The position numbers were made by a program, and so were the translations under genes. Under the pieces are notes generated by a model that was not told where the DNA came from, did not search any database, and saw only the letters and a program-made list of their open reading frames with translations. Positions 32,118 through 34,399 of a stretch of DNA of 34,399 nucleotides are shown here, one piece after another. The stretch is from Rikenellaceae bacterium (GTDB taxonomy: Bacteria; Bacteroidota; Bacteroidia; Bacteroidales; Rikenellaceae). Within the stretch, counting starts at the first letter, position 1, and each line of letters opens with the position of its first letter. Where the stretch lies: positions 1 to 34,399 of the forward strand of contig JAIECQ010000037.1 of the NCBI GenBank assembly GCA_029068395.1. The letters run 5' to 3'.

Positions 32118-34229
32118 ATGAGGTTATTTACCGACATAAAACGCCATATCGCACCCCTTGTCGCCGCCTTGTCGACAGTGTGCCTGACGCCGTCATGCAC
32201 CCAACACCCAAGCGGCAAGCTCGACAAGGATAAAGGCGTGCTGCTCATAGAGAGCATACGAAAGGATGTTTCGGTAATCGAAAGGACCACATATTCTGAT
32301 GGCTCAGACAGTTACCGAGTAAAGATAACCGATGAAAAAGGCGTCGAGGTAATGTCGTTCGAAGACAGTAACAACATGCCCGAAGCCGTTGAGCTTGACT
32401 ATGGCACATACACGCTCACGGCCACCTGCGGCGATGATGTCGTCTCTGGCTGGGAGACGCCCTATCTTGTCGGGTCACAGAAGTTCAAGATAAAGAGCGG
32501 CAGTGTGACATCGGTGTCTCCGGTCTGCTCTTTGGCCAACGTCAAAGTGAGCGTCAGCTTCGACGAGAGCATTGCCGACAGCTTCTCTCGCTTCGAGGCC
32601 ACCATCACCAACAACGTCGACGAGCAAAGCGCCCTCACCTTCAAGGATGGCGAAAGCCGCTCAGCCTACTTCAAAGCCAGTGGCTCCATCACCTGGGTGC
32701 TCGACCTTACCAACACCCAGGGCACCTCTTACCACATACGCAAGACCATCACCGGCGTCAAGCCGCGCGAGCACTATAAGTTCACCTTCAAGGTGTCAGA
32801 CACCGGCGAGATAACCGACGGCGGCATACACACCTCTGTCAAGGTCGACGCCACAACCGGCAACATCGACCACGAGATAATGGTCACCCCATGTGACATA
32901 CCCATGGGCAGCTTCTCTTCTGACGACCTCGACCTCGGAGGCGTTACCGCCATATGGTCAGAGGTGCTGACACCGGCGCGTGTCAACATAGATGCCCCTG
33001 CCGGCATCGACCTGCTCTATGTCACCCACTGCGACCCGACGCTCACAAAGCAAGGTCTGCCCGAATTTACCAACCTCACCACAGCCGACGACGACAAGAT
33101 TGCCGCCCTCAATGCGGCAGGTCTCACCTGGGGCGGCGCAGGCTCTGACACGGGCTTTATCGACTTCTCGGGCCTGACCGACAAGATGAAGTTAGGTCAG
33201 CACACCATTACCATCATGATGCTCGACAGCCGCTCACGCTTCATTGAACAGGAGGTGAGCTTCAACGTGCGCTCTGCCAAGGCCGACACCGAGTTGCGCC
33301 ACATCGAAGCTTTCGCCACCTATGCCCACATAGAGGGGGCGTGGACAAGCACGGAGCAACCCGAAGGTCTCACCTTCGAATACTGCAAGGATGGCGACAC
33401 CGAGTGGATGGAATGCCACGAGAGCGACATAACGATAGACGGCAAAGTGTTCGGCACCACCCTGCGCGGTCTTGAGTCAGACACACGATACAAGGTGCGC
33501 TCACGCTCAGCACTGATTACAGGCGACGAGCTTACCTTCACCACCGAAAGCAAGCTCTATGTACCCAACCTCAAAATGGAGGCATGGACACAAAACGGCA
33601 AGACATGGAATCCGTGGGGCGGCGACGTGAGCCAATACTGGGATACCGGCAACAGCGGCGTCACCATAGTGGCCAACTCCAACACCGTGCCTGTCGACGA
33701 GCCGGAAGCATACCGCGGCCGTGGCGTCAAGATGACATCCATATGGGTAAGCGGCATCGCCAATACTTTTGCGGCGGGTAACCTTTTCACCGGTTACTTC
33801 AAGACCAACATGACAAACAAGAAGGCCAGCGTCCACTTCGGACGTCCGTTCACCGGCCGCCCCTCAGGCCTGCGCTTCCACTATAAGTACACCTCCACGA
33901 AGATCAACCGCGGCGGAGGCTCTCACCAGGGAGAAGACGACCAGATGCACGTCTATATCAGCCTTGAGAACTGGGGCGACCCCAACCTGACCGAACGTCC
34001 GTCCAACCCCACGGTGGTGGGTTACGGCGAGTTCAAGTCGGCTGAGAACAAAGATGTGTACACCGAGGGCGGCTTCAACATAGATTACACCCTCGCCAAA
34101 GATGGTGCCGGCAACACCATCAGGCCGACCCATATCGTCATGGTGGCCACCTCAAGCATATACGGCTCTGACTTTATCGGCGGCGAAGGTAGCACGCTCT
34201 ATATAGACGAGTTTGAAATGATATACTGA
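32118..34229 (+). CDS. DUF4493 + PCMD lipoprotein (third of three)
   Basis: A 703-aa exported lipoprotein with a rather long basic N-terminus before the signal (lipobox LTPSC, Cys27). The DUF4493 domain is clear at about 55-245: SYRVKITDEKGVEVMSF, DYGTYTLTATCGDD, PYLVGSQKFKIKSGSV, LANVKVSVSFDES and the FSRFEATITN strand. An Ig-like middle part follows. The C-terminal PCMD domain (about 475-703) is a textbook example: MEAWTQNGKTWNPW, QYWDTGNSGVT, then FAAGNLFTGYF, HFGRPFTGRPSGLRFHYKY, and a terminal LYIDEFEMIY. It shares the full domain plan with the first gene but the sequences have diverged, so the duplication is old. No catalytic residues can be named. Exported and lipid-anchored, probably on the cell surface (inference). 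Confidence 0.87.
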   Translation: MRLFTDIKRHIAPLVAALSTVCLTPSCTQHPSGKLDKDKGVLLIESIRKDVSVIERTTYSDGSDSYRVKITDEKGVEVMSFEDSNNMPEAVELDYGTYTLTATCGDDVVSGWETPYLVGSQKFKIKSGSVTSVSPVCSLANVKVSVSFDESIADSFSRFEATITNNVDEQSALTFKDGESRSAYFKASGSITWVLDLTNTQGTSYHIRKTITGVKPREHYKFTFKVSDTGEITDGGIHTSVKVDATTGNIDHEIMVTPCDIPMGSFSSDDLDLGGVTAIWSEVLTPARVNIDAPAGIDLLYVTHCDPTLTKQGLPEFTNLTTADDDKIAALNAAGLTWGGAGSDTGFIDFSGLTDKMKLGQHTITIMMLDSRSRFIEQEVSFNVRSAKADTELRHIEAFATYAHIEGAWTSTEQPEGLTFEYCKDGDTEWMECHESDITIDGKVFGTTLRGLESDTRYKVRSRSALITGDELTFTTESKLYVPNLKMEAWTQNGKTWNPWGGDVSQYWDTGNSGVTIVANSNTVPVDEPEAYRGRGVKMTSIWVSGIANTFAAGNLFTGYFKTNMTNKKASVHFGRPFTGRPSGLRFHYKYTSTKINRGGGSHQGEDDQMHVYISLENWGDPNLTERPSNPTVVGYGEFKSAENKDVYTEGGFNIDYTLAKDGAGNTIRPTHIVMVATSSIYGSDFIGGEGSTLYIDEFEMIY

Positions 34230-34232
34230 CAC

Positions 34233-34326
34233 GAATCACTCTGCCTCCGCTGCCGGTCGTGACAACCCCGCCACCCCCGTCGCGACCACCAAGGCACTCC
34301 CCGCGGGGGCACGGGTGATTCTTTTT
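34233..34326 (+). terminator. Possible composite terminator of the DUF4493 operon
   Basis: GAATCAC (34233-34239) pairs with GTGATTC (34315-34321), followed by TTTTTG. The long loop contains a self-complementary CCCCGCGGGG (34299-34308). The structure starts 4 nt after the last stop codon. The large loop makes the call tentative. Positions 34327-34399 show no recognisable feature. Confidence 0.4.
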
Positions 34327-34399
34327 GAAATAGCCGACTACACAGGTCGGGAAAGAGCGCCCTTGCAAACACGAAAGACAGCGCCGACGCGGCGCGTGG

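Overview
The window reads as a chromosomal segment of a moderately high-GC Bacteroidales bacterium. Three things point there. First, the promoters have the Bacteroidetes form (TTG/TTTG, 19-20 nt, TAnnTTTG), with several perfect or near-perfect copies. Second, several families are typical of the order: DUF4831, DUF3575, DUF4493/PCMD lipoproteins, a BACON-domain metalloprotease lipoprotein, FISUMP domains, and the folP-cdaA pair. Third, intrinsic terminators share an AAAAGGCC-type stem. Muribaculaceae is my best family-level guess, but it is an inference from GC content and gene content, not a proof.

Left part (1-9815, + strand). Positions 1-773 carry no convincing gene but several strong hairpins, including a perfect 23-bp inverted repeat. 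Then come lolD, a TIGR02757/DUF2400-family gene and the tRNA methyltransferase trmN (likely one operon), a secreted BACON/M43-type metalloprotease lipoprotein, and a tight DUF4831-folP-cdaA operon (folate synthesis and c-di-AMP synthesis). A 722-aa lipoprotein follows, made of three FISUMP domains joined by a Pro/Glu/Asp/Asn linker.

Middle part (9816-19655). This is core metabolism and information processing: pyruvate:ferredoxin oxidoreductase (nifJ) with a clear terminator, a decayed ABC-F ATPase remnant, rpsA coupled to rnz, a DUF3575 beta-barrel-like protein, and convergent dnaX on the minus strand.

Right part (19794-34399). On the minus strand is a heavy-metal efflux operon: a Cys/His-rich small exported protein, a His-rich HlyD-type adaptor lipoprotein, a CusA/CzcA-type RND pump and a TolC-type outer-membrane channel, ending in a terminator. 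Next, also on the minus strand, is aspA (aspartate ammonia-lyase). Its upstream region holds four tandem 21-bp repeats that also form a 27-codon ORF of heptapeptide repeats. A divergent + strand operon then encodes three exported DUF4493 lipoproteins, two of them with a C-terminal PCMD domain, preceded by a strong promoter, an 18/20 palindrome and a structured leader of about 230 nt.

The most unusual items are the repeat-encoded peptide in the predicted aspA leader, the triple-FISUMP lipoprotein whose C-terminus resembles the variable region of diversity-generating retroelement targets, and the three-lipoprotein DUF4493/PCMD locus with its palindrome and structured leader. None of these is proven to be a new system from sequence alone.
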